This document shows, piece by piece, positions 16,412-25,519 of a stretch of 64,000 nucleotides of DNA. Where the stretch lies: contig NZ_JBGGWE010000006.1 of the NCBI RefSeq assembly GCF_041321095.1, forward strand, positions 124,001 to 188,000, read 5' to 3'. The notes beneath the pieces are model-generated. The model made no database searches. It saw nothing but the letters and a program-made list of their open reading frames with translations, and had not been told where the DNA came from. Each line of letters begins with the position of its first letter. The first letter of the stretch is position 1. The position numbers and the translations under genes are program-made. The stretch is from Fibrella arboris. Lineage in GTDB: Bacteria; Bacteroidota; Bacteroidia; Cytophagales; Spirosomataceae.

Positions 16412-17823
16412 TGACCCATCATCAAATGGATGACAAGATTGTGGTAGGACTCGACATCGGCAGCACGAAGGTGTGTGCCGTGGCGGGTCGGTTGTCTCGA
16501 AGCAGTAACAACCAGCCGATGCTGGAAGTACTGGGCGTAAGCCGGGCCAGCTCGGAAGGCGTGACGAAAGGCAAGGTCATGAATATTACCCGAACGGTCG
16601 ATGCCATCAACCGGGCTATTGAAGAAGTGTCGAACCAATCCAATGTCGATATCGGGTTAGTCAACGTCAGCTTCAGTAACCACAATATAAACTCGCAGAA
16701 GCAACCGGGCAGTATCACGCGCCTCTCGCCGGGCGATGAAGTAACGCCTGCAGACATTGACCATCTGCTGCGCGACATGTACCGGACGCCCTTGCTGGCA
16801 GGCAAAGAAATCGTACACGTGCTACCGATGGACTTTACCGTTGATAGCGAATCGGGCGTTGAAGATCCGGTTGGCCGCAATGGCGTGAAACTTGGGGCCG
16901 ATTTTCAGATCATTACTACCCAGTCTGATGCGGCTGTCAACGTGCGCCGTTGTATCGAACGTACGGCCAGCCACCTTCAGCGCGACCAGGTTCTGTTGTC
17001 TCCGTTGGCATCAGCAATGGCTGTGCTTACCCCCGAAGAACGGGAGGCAGGTGTCGCGCTGGTCGATATTGGCGGTGGTACCACTGATCTGGCCATCTAT
17101 CACCGCAACGTGCTACGGCATGTAGCGGTGTTCCCCTGGGCGGGCAATTGCCTCACTAACGATATACAGGATGGCTGCAAAGTGCTGCCTCAACAGGCGG
17201 AAGTGCTAAAGACGAAATTTGGCAATGCCAACCCGTCGGCTTACCGCCTTAACGAGGTCGTATCGGTACCTGGCCTTCCCGGTCGCCAACCCAAAGACGT
17301 GCTCCTCCGGAATGTGTCCATCATCATTGCTGAGCGCCTCAAAGAGATTGCCGCACTGGTACAGGCCGAAATTATCCGGTCGGGTTATAAAGACAAATTA
17401 CTGGGCGGTATTGTGCTGACGGGTGGGTCAGCGCTGATCGATGGTATCGACGAGATATTCAGAACAGTAGCCGATATGGATGTCCGGGTCGGTTACCCCG
17501 AACAGTTGGAATACAATTTGCGGGCAGATCTGGTCAGCGATCCGGCCTATGCCACGGCCGTAGGCCTGGTGTGGGCTGGCTTTAGAAACGTTGATGATCG
17601 AATCTCGTTCATCAGCGATCCCGGGCAGCCCGCTGTTCCTCAAAACGGCCAGGTACGTCCGGTAGATTCAACCCGTACAACCCAGAAAAGTAATGCGGGT
17701 CAGTCTGCGTACCGAACGGCTCCCGAGCCGGTGGAAGAGAAGGCGCCAACGGGTGTTTTTGACTGGCTGAAAAAGTTGTTTAACCCTAAATTAGGTGATG
17801 TAAATGACTCGTACCGTGATTGA
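16408..17823 (+). CDS. ftsA: Cell division protein FtsA
   Basis: An FtsA of about 471 aa, actin-like fold. Start chosen at the ATG overlapping the ftsQ stop; an ATG at 16426 is also possible. Phosphate-1 loop VVGLDIGSTKVCAVAG at the N-terminus; the 1C subdomain region near residue 90; phosphate-2 loop ALVDIGGGTTDLAIY near 215; adenosine-binding LGGIVLTGGSALIDG near 335. After a polar linker the protein ends in a short amphipathic helix, GVFDWLKKLFNP, typical of the membrane-targeting sequence. FtsA tethers FtsZ to the membrane (established). Confidence 0.96.
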   Translation: MMTHHQMDDKIVVGLDIGSTKVCAVAGRLSRSSNNQPMLEVLGVSRASSEGVTKGKVMNITRTVDAINRAIEEVSNQSNVDIGLVNVSFSNHNINSQKQPGSITRLSPGDEVTPADIDHLLRDMYRTPLLAGKEIVHVLPMDFTVDSESGVEDPVGRNGVKLGADFQIITTQSDAAVNVRRCIERTASHLQRDQVLLSPLASAMAVLTPEEREAGVALVDIGGGTTDLAIYHRNVLRHVAVFPWAGNCLTNDIQDGCKVLPQQAEVLKTKFGNANPSAYRLNEVVSVPGLPGRQPKDVLLRNVSIIIAERLKEIAALVQAEIIRSGYKDKLLGGIVLTGGSALIDGIDEIFRTVADMDVRVGYPEQLEYNLRADLVSDPAYATAVGLVWAGFRNVDDRISFISDPGQPAVPQNGQVRPVDSTRTTQKSNAGQSAYRTAPEPVEEKAPTGVFDWLKKLFNPKLGDVNDSYRD

Positions 17824-17934
17824 TGTGTTATTCGGTGTCATGTTTAATAGAGATGATTCTTAGTTGATAATCAGCCGCATAGCAAAAATAATTTGTCCAA
17901 CATTAAGTACCCAATTGCTTTACCCACTGTTTAC

Positions 17935-19365
17935 ATGACAACTCGAACCCCACTCCGCAATCAAGCTATGCTGGACCACGGATTTACATACGAATTGCCT
18001 GACGGTAACGCCCCCATTATTAAAGTAATTGGTGTGGGTGGTGGCGGCAGCAACGCCGTACAGCACATGGTAACAATGGGTGTCAAGGATGTTGAGTTTG
18101 CCATTTGCAATACAGACCGTCAGGCGCTGATTAGCAGCAATGTGCAAACAAAACTCAAACTTGGCACGGGACTCGAGGGGGCTGGCATGGACGTTGAAGT
18201 GGGCCGAAAAGCCGCACTGGAAAGCATCGATGAAATTCGTAATCTGTTGGGAGGTGCCATCAAAATGGTATTTATCACGGCAGGTATGGGTGGCGGTACA
18301 GGCACCGGGGCGGCGCCGGTGGTAGCTGAGGTGGCCCGCGAAATGGGGTTGCTCACCGTTGCTGTGGTAACCGCCCCCTATAAGTACGAAGGGATCGATA
18401 AGCGGCAGCAGGCTACCGAAGGTATTGAACTGCTTAAGAAAAGCTGCGATACCGTTCTGGTGGTAATGAATGATAAACTGGCCGATCTCTACGGTAAGCT
18501 TAGCATTCGTAAAGCATTCGCACACGCGGATAACGTACTGGCTACTGCGGTAAAAAGCATTGCGGAAGTCATCACAACACGAGGCGATGTAAATACCGAC
18601 TTCATGGACGTGAAGAAGGTGTTGCAGGAAGCGGGTCCGTCGGTGATGGGCTCGGCGGATGCCGAAGGAGACGACCGTGCGTTGAAAGCCATTCAGGAAG
18701 CATTGAATTCACCCCTGCTCAATGACAGTGATATTATTGGTGCCAAACGAATTCTGCTGACCATTTCGTCAAGTTCGGAGTACGAAGCAACACTGGAAGA
18801 ACAAACGGTCATTTCAAACTATATCGTCGAGAAAATTGGCGAAGAGGCTCGTCTGTTCAAAATCGGTGCCATCTTCGACGATACACTGGGCTCCAAAATG
18901 CGGGTCACCATCATCGCTGCCGGGTTTGAAACGACCAGCTTTGTTGAACCAACGCCGGCCGCTGTTGAAGCGCCCGCAGATAACACAGAGACGCCTGTTG
19001 AGCTTGTGCCCGATAATTTTGAGCAGAAACAGCCTGAGGTGGTCTCTACCATCGACCTGGTTGCCGACGAAGCAGACGTGCGCACCCCTACGTTTACGCA
19101 TGCTGGCCCCACCACCCTGCCATTAGCGGGAGGCTATGCCAACGGCCTATCGGGCGTGGGGTACGGTAGTGATAATCGCATCAGCCTGAACCCTACCCGG
19201 CAGGAGGATCCCGAAGAAATTCGTCAGTTGATCAACGATTTCCTGAATAACCGCTTCAGTGAGCGCGAGCTGGAAGCGCCCGCGTTCAGTCGCCATCGGG
19301 TCATGCTGCACGAAATGCCGCTCCTGCCCGACCACGAAATCATCCGGACTCGTCTATTCGATTAG
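17935..19365 (+). CDS. ftsZ: Cell division GTPase FtsZ
   Basis: FtsZ, 476 aa from the ATG at 17935. A TTG at 17893 would add 14 residues, and a later ATG (17968) is possible. The GTP-binding parts are IKVIGVGGGGSNAVQHM, the tubulin signature GMGGGTGTGAAPVVAE and the T7-type NTDFMDVKKVL. The globular domain ends near FETTSF. A linker of more than 100 residues, rich in Pro, Thr and acids, follows, and the protein ends HEIIRTRLFD, probably the FtsA-binding tail. FtsZ forms the division ring (established). Confidence 0.97.
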   Translation: MTTRTPLRNQAMLDHGFTYELPDGNAPIIKVIGVGGGGSNAVQHMVTMGVKDVEFAICNTDRQALISSNVQTKLKLGTGLEGAGMDVEVGRKAALESIDEIRNLLGGAIKMVFITAGMGGGTGTGAAPVVAEVAREMGLLTVAVVTAPYKYEGIDKRQQATEGIELLKKSCDTVLVVMNDKLADLYGKLSIRKAFAHADNVLATAVKSIAEVITTRGDVNTDFMDVKKVLQEAGPSVMGSADAEGDDRALKAIQEALNSPLLNDSDIIGAKRILLTISSSSEYEATLEEQTVISNYIVEKIGEEARLFKIGAIFDDTLGSKMRVTIIAAGFETTSFVEPTPAAVEAPADNTETPVELVPDNFEQKQPEVVSTIDLVADEADVRTPTFTHAGPTTLPLAGGYANGLSGVGYGSDNRISLNPTRQEDPEEIRQLINDFLNNRFSERELEAPAFSRHRVMLHEMPLLPDHEIIRTRLFD

Positions 19366-19368
19366 TCT

Positions 19369-20067
19369 ATGACTTACACCGATGTTCGGTCAGCGATCAT
19401 TGCGCTTGAGCGGCCCGAGCGCGCGATCTTTGTTTCCAATTATTTTAAAACGCACCCTGGCCAGTATGGCGAGGGTGATCTTTTTTTAGGCCTGTCTATG
19501 CCTGAACAACGTGTACTTGCTGGTCAGTTTCGCCACTTGCTTTCGTCAGAAATAGAGCAGCTTGTCAGAGACCCCTATCATGAGTGCCGTATGATAGGGT
19601 TGCTTATTTGGACATTGCAGGCTAAAAAAGGGGGCCACCTGGTTAGGCAGGATATTGCAGACAGGTACGTTGCTCTTCGCAGGTACGTTAACAACTGGGA
19701 TTTAGTCGACTCCTCTTGCCCCACCCTACTTGGTCTGCCGCTGTTAACCGGCGATCGGTCAATACTCTATGAGTTAGCCGACGAAGACCACCTCTGGAGC
19801 CAGCGCATTGCCATTGTCACCACGTTGCAGTTCATACGCCATAAGCAGTTTGGCGATACGTTTGCGCTCGCGGAGAAACTAGTGACGCACCAGCACGATC
19901 TGATCCATAAAGCCATCGGCTGGATGCTCCGCGAAATAGGGAAACGCGACCAGCCAGCCCTGGATGAATTCCTGCACGATCATATTCATCAACTTCCACG
20001 TACATCGCTTCGTTACGCCATTGAGCGACACGAACCAGCTCAACGGCAGTATTTTATGGAACTTTAG
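19369..20067 (+). CDS. DNA alkylation repair protein (AlkD-like HEAT-repeat glycosylase)
   Basis: 232 aa starting 3 nt after ftsZ, so probably read from the same transcript. The helical HEAT-like pattern of the AlkD family is clear: HPGQYGEGDLFLGLSMPEQR near residue 30, HECRMIGLLIWTLQAKKG near 75, YVNNWDLVDSSCPTLLG near 105, and the C-terminal IHKAIGWMLREIGKRD near 180. AlkD-type enzymes remove bulky or cationic alkylated bases (family knowledge). The catalytic Asp/Trp of this family fit NNWDLVDSS. Two GGTACGTT octamers lie close together at about 19664 and 19682. Confidence 0.9.
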   Translation: MTYTDVRSAIIALERPERAIFVSNYFKTHPGQYGEGDLFLGLSMPEQRVLAGQFRHLLSSEIEQLVRDPYHECRMIGLLIWTLQAKKGGHLVRQDIADRYVALRRYVNNWDLVDSSCPTLLGLPLLTGDRSILYELADEDHLWSQRIAIVTTLQFIRHKQFGDTFALAEKLVTHQHDLIHKAIGWMLREIGKRDQPALDEFLHDHIHQLPRTSLRYAIERHEPAQRQYFMEL

Positions 20068-20137
20068 GGGGCCGCAAGGCGCTGGCGGGGTACCCGTTTA
20101 CCCACAGAGACGTACCTACTTCCAGACGATCTGAGTT

Positions 20138-20164
20138 TTGCTCCTCATTTCCTTTGTATCTTTA
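20138..20164 (+). promoter_or_regulatory. Probable accD promoter
   Basis: TTG 20138-20140, a 16-nt spacer (slightly short) and TATCTTTA at 20157-20164, one mismatch from TAnnTTTG. Confidence 0.45.
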
Positions 20165-20246
20165 CCTTCCCGTTTATCAGAAATGACCGAGATAGCTCTT
20201 TGAGTAAACAAGGTTGCTGAATAGGGATATTGCAAAGACAAACAAT

Positions 20247-21089
20247 ATGTCCTGGTTTATACGTAAAGATAAGGGTATTCAGACCCCAACCGAAATGAAG
20301 CGGGAAGCTCCCGACGGGTTGTGGTATCAGTGCCCGAGTTGCAAGCAGGTGATGCATACCCGCGAACACAAGATGAACGCCTACACCTGTGTGCATTGCA
20401 ACTTCCATGAGAAAATTGGCTCCGACGCCTATTTCTCTATCCTTTTCGATGATAATATCTTCACCGAACTGGATTCCAATATGACATCGGCCGATCCGCT
20501 GACGTTTACCGACACGAAGAAATACCCGGATCGCATTCGGGCTACCGTTAACAAAACGGGATTGAAAGATGCTGTCAGAACGGCCTATGGTCAGATGAAC
20601 GGTGTCGACATCGCCATTGCCTGTATGGACTTCAATTTCATTGGTGGGTCTATGGGGTCAGTAGTTGGCGAAAAAATTGCCCGCGCCATCGATTATGCAC
20701 TCACGCATAAAACTCCCTTCCTGATGATCTCCCGCACGGGGGGAGCCCGGATGATGGAAGCAGGCTTTTCGTTGATGCAGATGGCTAAAACATCGGCTAA
20801 ACTAGCCCGGTTATCGGAAGCCAAGATTCCCTACATCTCGCTGCTCACCGACCCAACGACGGGCGGCGTTACGGCTTCTTACGCCATGCTGGGCGATTTC
20901 AATATCGCTGAGCCAAACGCCCTGATTGGCTTTGCCGGCCCGCGCGTTATTCGCGAAACGATTGGCAAAGACCTGCCCAAAGGCTTCCAAAGCGCTGAGT
21001 TCGTATTGGAACACGGCTTTCTGGACTTTATCGTCGACCGCAAGGATCTGAAAGACAAGCTGGCGAGCTTGTTGAAAATGATACAATAA
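20247..21089 (+). CDS. accD: Acetyl-CoA carboxylase carboxyltransferase subunit beta
   Basis: 280 aa from the ATG of MSWFIRKDKGIQTP (20247). An N-terminal zinc ribbon is formed by CPSCK and CVHC. The crotonase-like carboxyltransferase core has the GMNGVDIA-type start, NFIGGSMGSVVGEKIARA near residue 135, SRTGGARMMEAGFSLMQM near 165 and LLTDPTTGGVTASYA near 200. With AccA it moves CO2 from biotin to acetyl-CoA to form malonyl-CoA (established). accA is not adjacent. Hairpin 6 starts at the stop codon. Confidence 0.97.
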   Translation: MSWFIRKDKGIQTPTEMKREAPDGLWYQCPSCKQVMHTREHKMNAYTCVHCNFHEKIGSDAYFSILFDDNIFTELDSNMTSADPLTFTDTKKYPDRIRATVNKTGLKDAVRTAYGQMNGVDIAIACMDFNFIGGSMGSVVGEKIARAIDYALTHKTPFLMISRTGGARMMEAGFSLMQMAKTSAKLARLSEAKIPYISLLTDPTTGGVTASYAMLGDFNIAEPNALIGFAGPRVIRETIGKDLPKGFQSAEFVLEHGFLDFIVDRKDLKDKLASLLKMIQ

Positions 21090-21199
21090 AGGAGGAAAGG
21101 AAGACAAGGACTAGAGGGAGGAAAGGGATAGCGTTGCCCGGGTACGTTACGGCATCTTTTCCCCTCCTCCCTTTAGTCCCTGTCTTCCTTTCCTCCCTT
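21088..21199. repeat. Intergenic inverted repeat 6 (GGAGGAAAGG hairpin)
   Basis: The left arm is purine (AAAGGAGGAAAGGAAGACA...) from 21088 to about 21127. The matching pyrimidine right arm runs from 21160 to 21199. The loop carries a GGTACGTT octamer. The repeat overlaps the accD stop and ends 7 nt before the radical SAM gene start. Confidence 0.88.
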
Positions 21200-21206
21200 A
21201 CCATCC

Positions 21207-22184
21207 ATGCGCCTCGTTCGTCATCCGGTTTTATGCAATTACTACGTCACGTATCGCTGCAACGCTACGTGTGGTTTCTGCGATATCTGGGAGCGGCCAT
21301 CGCCCTACGTGACGATCGAGAATGCCCGTGAAAACTTCCGCGATCTGAAACGCCTCGGTGTGCGGGTCATCGACTTCACCGGCGGCGAACCCCTGCTACA
21401 CCGCCAATTGCCTGAGCTACTGGCCGAAGCCAAGCAACAGGGCTTTATCACGACCGTAACGACCAACGGCTTACTGTATCCCAAACAGGCCGATAGCCTG
21501 CGCGGGCTGGTGGATATGCTCCATTTTTCGCTCGATTCACCCGATGCCACCGAGCATGATACTGGGCGCGGGGTACGTTGCTTCGAGAAAGTGATGGAAT
21601 CTATAGCCATTGCCAGATCAATGGGTGAGCGCCCCGACATTTTATTTACGGTATTTGAGCACAACATTGGCCAGATCGAGGCGATGTATAGCAACATCTG
21701 CCAGCCCAATGGACTGGTACTGATTCTGAATCCCGTTTTTTCGTACAATACCGTCGATACAGGTGGGGCTTTGTCGGAGGCGGCCTTACAGCAGCTGACC
21801 GATTGGGGCAACCGGCCCGGTGTGTACCTGAACGACGGATTTGTGCAGCTCCGTCGGGATGGGGGTAATCGCGTAGAGAAGCCGGTTTGCCGGGCGGCGA
21901 GCACCACGCTGGTCATTTCGCCGCAAAACGAGCTGGTGCTTCCCTGTTATCATCTGGGGCTAAAGAACGTACCTATCAATGGCCAGCTTTACGAGGCATA
22001 CCGGTCAGACGAGGTGCAAAAGCTGGTGGCCCTGGAAGGCCGGTTACCCGCCTGCGAAGGCTGCGCCATCAACTGCTACATGCAGCCTTCTTTTGCGGTC
22101 GAGGTCTCGAAATACTGGTGGAAAGCCCTGCCCAGCACCCTGAAATACAACTACATGAAGGGTACGTGGAAGCAGTTGTTTTAA
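21207..22184 (+). CDS. Radical SAM protein with SPASM-like C-terminal cysteines
   Basis: 325 aa. The 4Fe-4S cluster motif is CNATCGFC (CxxxCxxC) near residue 15, followed by the family GGEPLLHRQLPEL (SAM-binding GGE) near 60. Two further cysteine groups, one at PVCRAAS/LPCYHLG near 225-245 and one at CEGCAINCYMQP near 285, suggest a second iron-sulfur cluster as in SPASM/twitch enzymes (family knowledge). The substrate cannot be named. It starts right after hairpin 6 and nothing downstream on its strand hints at a peptide substrate; the gene beyond is convergent. Confidence 0.9.
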   Translation: MRLVRHPVLCNYYVTYRCNATCGFCDIWERPSPYVTIENARENFRDLKRLGVRVIDFTGGEPLLHRQLPELLAEAKQQGFITTVTTNGLLYPKQADSLRGLVDMLHFSLDSPDATEHDTGRGVRCFEKVMESIAIARSMGERPDILFTVFEHNIGQIEAMYSNICQPNGLVLILNPVFSYNTVDTGGALSEAALQQLTDWGNRPGVYLNDGFVQLRRDGGNRVEKPVCRAASTTLVISPQNELVLPCYHLGLKNVPINGQLYEAYRSDEVQKLVALEGRLPACEGCAINCYMQPSFAVEVSKYWWKALPSTLKYNYMKGTWKQLF

Positions 22185-22186
22185 CG

Positions 22187-23332
22187 CTACTGCTTCAGCA
22201 CCTTCCGAACCACCTGCTTTCCGCCAGCTTCAGCCCGAATCAGGTATATACCAGCGGGTTTCCCGTTCAGGTCGAATAGGTATCGGTGCTGCTGCGCTGG
22301 CTCATCGAGATGGACCGTTTTGTAGGTACGTCCCTGGTTGTCAAGCAATTCCAGTCTAACGCGCTGAGGCTGGTCAAAAACAAGTTCGGCCTGAACTACG
22401 TCTCCAGCAACCGGATTTGGCGAAACCTGGAGCGATAGGCTATTTTGTGGGCTACCATCAATAGCCGTGAGCAGACCAGCGTAGGCTGGTTCGTAGGCAG
22501 GTGGTATAACGGGCGTACCTCCTTTGTCGATCACTGTCAGCGTTAATTCCTGCTGTGTTTCGCTAATCAATTGCCCATATTGCCATTCTGAAACCACCAC
22601 CGCCACCGAATACACTCCTACTTCGGTGGGTACGTCCCAGGTCAGTAAGCCCGTTTTTGCATTGACCCGGAACGTACCCACTTGCTTTACCCGGTTGGGA
22701 AACTGGTAGGTCGCTACTGCCGAAAGGCTATTGCAGAGATCGGGCGTAGTACTCAAGGGAATGGCACTGGTCAATGGAACAGCAATCGCGTAGGAGAGGC
22801 TATCCCCACCCGCCTCAGCAGCGGTCAACAGCATCGAAAAACGTTGATTAAGGGCGGCCTGTAATCCTGTTGTGGGAAATGGTAGCAAAGGCGACTTCTT
22901 AAAGGCGCTGAACGCCTGAATGGTTGTCCGCAACGTAAAGGGTTGATCAGTAGGTAAGCCACTATCGATATTACGAATGGAAGCCGTTCGGTTGATGGCC
23001 GATGCCACCAGTTGATAAACGCCCGGTCCGGCAAATGTGTAGGTGGTTCTGTATAAGGCGACAACAATTTTTCCGCCATCGGCCAGTGTAACAGGGCTAA
23101 GACGGGGTAAGCTTATGGACGTACCGTCGCCTAAACATAAGGTTACCGTATTAGAATTGGTAAAACCCTCGTCGCCACCAGCAGCGGGCTGTTGATAGAT
23201 CGTGACCGTAATCTCGTAGGTTGCTGAGATAGTATTAATACGTGCGGCCCGGATATAACCGCCAATAATATGAGTGGCAAAGGCCGCTGATGAGCTCATC
23301 AGCAAGGCCAGAAGGCAATAAACGGAGCGCAT
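22187..23332 (-). CDS. Secreted protein with T9SS type A sorting tail
   Basis: About 381 aa from the ATG whose first codon ends at 23332. The longer in-frame reading upstream lacks a signal peptide, whereas this start gives MRSVYCLLALLMSSSAAFAT. The mature N-terminus HIIGGYIRAARI is the pattern found in many large Bacteroidota surface proteins. The C-terminal 75 residues (SPNPVAGD ... LNGKPAGIYLIRAEAGGKQVVRKVLKQ) form a type A sorting domain, so secretion by the type IX system is expected (family knowledge). The middle is beta-rich with no named domain. It is convergent with the radical SAM gene, 2 bp apart. Confidence 0.88.
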   Translation of the reverse strand: MRSVYCLLALLMSSSAAFATHIIGGYIRAARINTISATYEITVTIYQQPAAGGDEGFTNSNTVTLCLGDGTSISLPRLSPVTLADGGKIVVALYRTTYTFAGPGVYQLVASAINRTASIRNIDSGLPTDQPFTLRTTIQAFSAFKKSPLLPFPTTGLQAALNQRFSMLLTAAEAGGDSLSYAIAVPLTSAIPLSTTPDLCNSLSAVATYQFPNRVKQVGTFRVNAKTGLLTWDVPTEVGVYSVAVVVSEWQYGQLISETQQELTLTVIDKGGTPVIPPAYEPAYAGLLTAIDGSPQNSLSLQVSPNPVAGDVVQAELVFDQPQRVRLELLDNQGRTYKTVHLDEPAQQHRYLFDLNGKPAGIYLIRAEAGGKQVVRKVLKQ

Positions 23333-23512
23333 ACAGGTGTCGGCAACAGGCGTTGTTTTCTTGTAACTGTTTAACTGATTGGTAGTCAGTTTACGTATAC
23401 AGTACTGCCGTATTTTATTTATCCGGCTACTTATCCCAACACGGCGGCGTATCGCAACATCTTTCTTGCCACCCGCGTCGCAGCTCTCACGTCTATTCAT
23501 TAGGTTTAGCCC

Positions 23513-24463
23513 ATGATTAAACGGATTTGCCTGCTGCTCTTTCTTGACCTGGTGCTCACCTTCGGCGGGCCGTTACAGGCGCAACCGCTGCCGATGGCAA
23601 GCGCTTCGAGCGAATCGGGTATCAATCAGGGGCGGTTTATCGGGGTGGTCGTGGGCACAGCGGCGTTTTATACCATCACGCTTCTGTTATTACGGAAGCA
23701 GTGGTACAAGAAAAAGATGCCCTTCCATACCTTCAACGACAACCGCGAATGGCTACAAATGGACAAAGTGGGGCATGCAGCAACGGCCTATTGCATGAGC
23801 CGGGGCGGCTACGAGCTGATGCGCTGGAGCGGTGTCGACGAGCGGGCGAGCATTCTGACCGGCGGCCTGCTGGCGCTGCTGTTTCAGACCACACTCGAAG
23901 TGTACGACGGGCATGCCGAAGGCTGGGGCTTCTCGAAAGGCGACATGGTGGCCAATGTAGCCGGCACCGCCCTGTTTATGGGGCAGCAATTGGGCGCGGG
24001 GCAGCAAATCGTCAGCCTGAAATACGGGTTTCGGAAAACGATCTACCCCCCTTTTCGGCCTAATCTGCTGGGTAAAACCACCGGCCAGCAAATGTTGAAA
24101 GACTATAACGGGCAGCAGTACTGGCTCTCCGTCAATCTGGCATCGGTCCTGCCCGTTGGCCCCGACTTTCCCCGATGGCTCAATCTGGATGTTGGCTATA
24201 GTGGCAGCGGCATGACGGGCGGCCATGAAAACCCGCCCATGAAAGATGCCACTGGGAAACCGATCGAGTTTAAACGCTTCCGGCAATTCTTCCTCTCGCC
24301 CGATGTAGATCTGGCGCGGATCAACCAACCTGACCCATGGCAACCACTGCCCTGGCAGCGGTTTGTAGGCACGGTTCAGTTCTTCAAAATTGCGGCTCCT
24401 TCCATTGAGTATAACGCGGAAAAGGGGCTACGCTTTCACCCATTATTACTGCCAAAGGAATAA
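23513..24463 (+). CDS. DUF2279 family protein (YfiM-like)
   Basis: 316 aa with a signal peptide (a hydrophobic run to about residue 24). A membrane-like segment near residue 45 is followed by MDKVGHAATAYCMSRGGYE, the conserved DUF2279 block with the lone histidine. FQTTLEVYDGHAEGWGFSKGDMVANVAGTA near 130 has the family DxxxN pattern. The C-terminal 150 residues look like beta structure and mention no known motif. Function is unknown; the family is thought to be an envelope protein. It is divergent from the T9SS gene and is the last gene before the T6SS block. Confidence 0.85.
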   Translation: MIKRICLLLFLDLVLTFGGPLQAQPLPMASASSESGINQGRFIGVVVGTAAFYTITLLLLRKQWYKKKMPFHTFNDNREWLQMDKVGHAATAYCMSRGGYELMRWSGVDERASILTGGLLALLFQTTLEVYDGHAEGWGFSKGDMVANVAGTALFMGQQLGAGQQIVSLKYGFRKTIYPPFRPNLLGKTTGQQMLKDYNGQQYWLSVNLASVLPVGPDFPRWLNLDVGYSGSGMTGGHENPPMKDATGKPIEFKRFRQFFLSPDVDLARINQPDPWQPLPWQRFVGTVQFFKIAAPSIEYNAEKGLRFHPLLLPKE

Positions 24464-24713
24464 GCCAGGTACGTTGCCGGAACCATCAGGTTTTCGTACC
24501 CCTCTAGAACGGCATCTTTTGGCCCGTTACCAGGCCGTTTCTACAGCTGCCAGCCACGCTATTCATCCGAAGAAAACGAGCCAGGCTCTGCCCATATCCC
24601 GGAGCGTCGGCCCAGCGCCGGGCCGTTAGTCACGCCCGCGTCAAAGCGCTGTTACCCAGCCGTATGCCATTATGGGCCGGTCGGTGAGCTACTTTCTGTC
24701 ATTACGTTGAAAA
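24464..24713. other. Gene-free stretch before the T6SS block
   Basis: About 250 bp with no convincing gene. It holds one GGTACGTT octamer near 24468 and a GC-rich palindrome, CGGCCCAGCGCCGGGCCG, near 24609, without a T run. The rest shows nothing I can name. Confidence 0.6.
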
Positions 24714-24760
24714 ATACCCCTTTTGGGGGATGCATGGGAGTAGACGCTTGAACAATTTTG
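24714..24760 (+). promoter_or_regulatory. Shared T6SS operator/promoter, copy A
   Basis: The near-palindrome ATACCCCTTTTGGGGGAT (24714-24731) differs at one base from 37381-37398. It is followed at exactly the same distance by CAATTTTG (24753-24760), a weak TAnnTTTG-like box. No TTG stands at the usual -33 position, so an activator bound to the palindrome may be needed (inference). Confidence 0.6.
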
Positions 24761-24791
24761 ATCCAGCGTTTGCTATCCACACATTTTTCTT

Positions 24792-24971
24792 ATGACAACT
24801 CTCTATTTCCCTATACGTGCTTTCGTATCCACCCTGTTGCTGGATGCACTCATTGACCCGGCCGAGGCCAATAGCCCCAGCCCGGTACTCCCCCTTCCCG
24901 ACGACGCTCAACGCGTGCAGGGCGACGCCCCCGCCCCAACTGGCAGTAACATTGTTTCTCTGCCCCATTAA
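24792..24971 (+). CDS. 59-aa proline-rich small protein leading the T6SS operon
   Basis: ATG at 24792, 32 nt after the shared promoter element, TAA at 24969-24971. The first 20 residues are fairly hydrophobic (FPIRAFVSTLLLDALI) and the rest is Pro/Asp-rich (PSPVLPLPDDAQ ... TGSNIVSLPH). I know no family for it. It is the first reading frame of the presumed T6SS transcript and lies 42 bp before the M23 gene. Possibilities are a leader peptide, a small immunity protein for the M23 enzyme, or a spurious frame; the sequence does not decide. Confidence 0.45.
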   Translation: MTTLYFPIRAFVSTLLLDALIDPAEANSPSPVLPLPDDAQRVQGDAPAPTGSNIVSLPH

Positions 24972-25013
24972 TCTGAGGACGCAGGGCCACTATCACTCAG
25001 CCCATTAACTACC

Positions 25014-25487
25014 ATGACGACACCATTAGACGTGATGCAGATCCGAACCCACCAGTTCGGGCGCGTCGATCCCGTATCGAATACGTTTGGGCTGGTGCGC
25101 CAGCATGGCCATCGGCCCCATCAGGGGTGGGACCTTCAGGCAGGCGTTGGCACGTCTGTAAAGGCCGTTGCCGATGGCTTTCTGTTTGCGGGCCCCGAGA
25201 GCAAGGACTACGGCGTGACGCTGATTCTCCAGTTTAACGCAAACGGACAGACGTTGTATGCCTTTTATGCTCATTTAAAAGAGGTTAGTATCAGCGTTCC
25301 GTGCAGTGTTGCCGAGGGCACCGTAATCGCCCGGTCTGGCAGGAGCGGGAATGCCAGCTCTATTCCTACCAAAGAAGCCCATCTCCATTTCGAAATACGT
25401 ACAGCCCCACAGCTGGGCAAAGGGCTTGGCGGGCGTATCGACCCCGGCGAAGTACTTGGCTACCAATACTATACGTGCCCCTTTTAA
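25014..25487 (+). CDS. M23-family (LytM-like) peptidase without signal peptide
   Basis: A 157-aa protein that is almost only an M23 zinc-endopeptidase domain. The first metal motif is seen as HQGWDLQAG (HxxxD), and the second as HLHFEIR near residue 125, with a middle AFYAHLKEV. M23 enzymes cut peptidoglycan cross-bridges (family knowledge). There is no signal peptide or lipobox, so it cannot reach the wall by Sec. Placed 32 bp before tssB, it may be a T6SS cargo or a lysin that helps the apparatus pass the wall (inference). A matching immunity gene is not evident. Confidence 0.85.
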   Translation: MTTPLDVMQIRTHQFGRVDPVSNTFGLVRQHGHRPHQGWDLQAGVGTSVKAVADGFLFAGPESKDYGVTLILQFNANGQTLYAFYAHLKEVSISVPCSVAEGTVIARSGRSGNASSIPTKEAHLHFEIRTAPQLGKGLGGRIDPGEVLGYQYYTCPF

Positions 25488-25519
25488 GCAATAAGTAGTA
25501 CTATATCCCCTCCAAATTT

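Noticed and set aside
24390..24629. Small frame overlapping the end of the DUF2279 gene
   Set aside because: It overlaps a real gene in another frame, has no start context and its composition resembles random translation.
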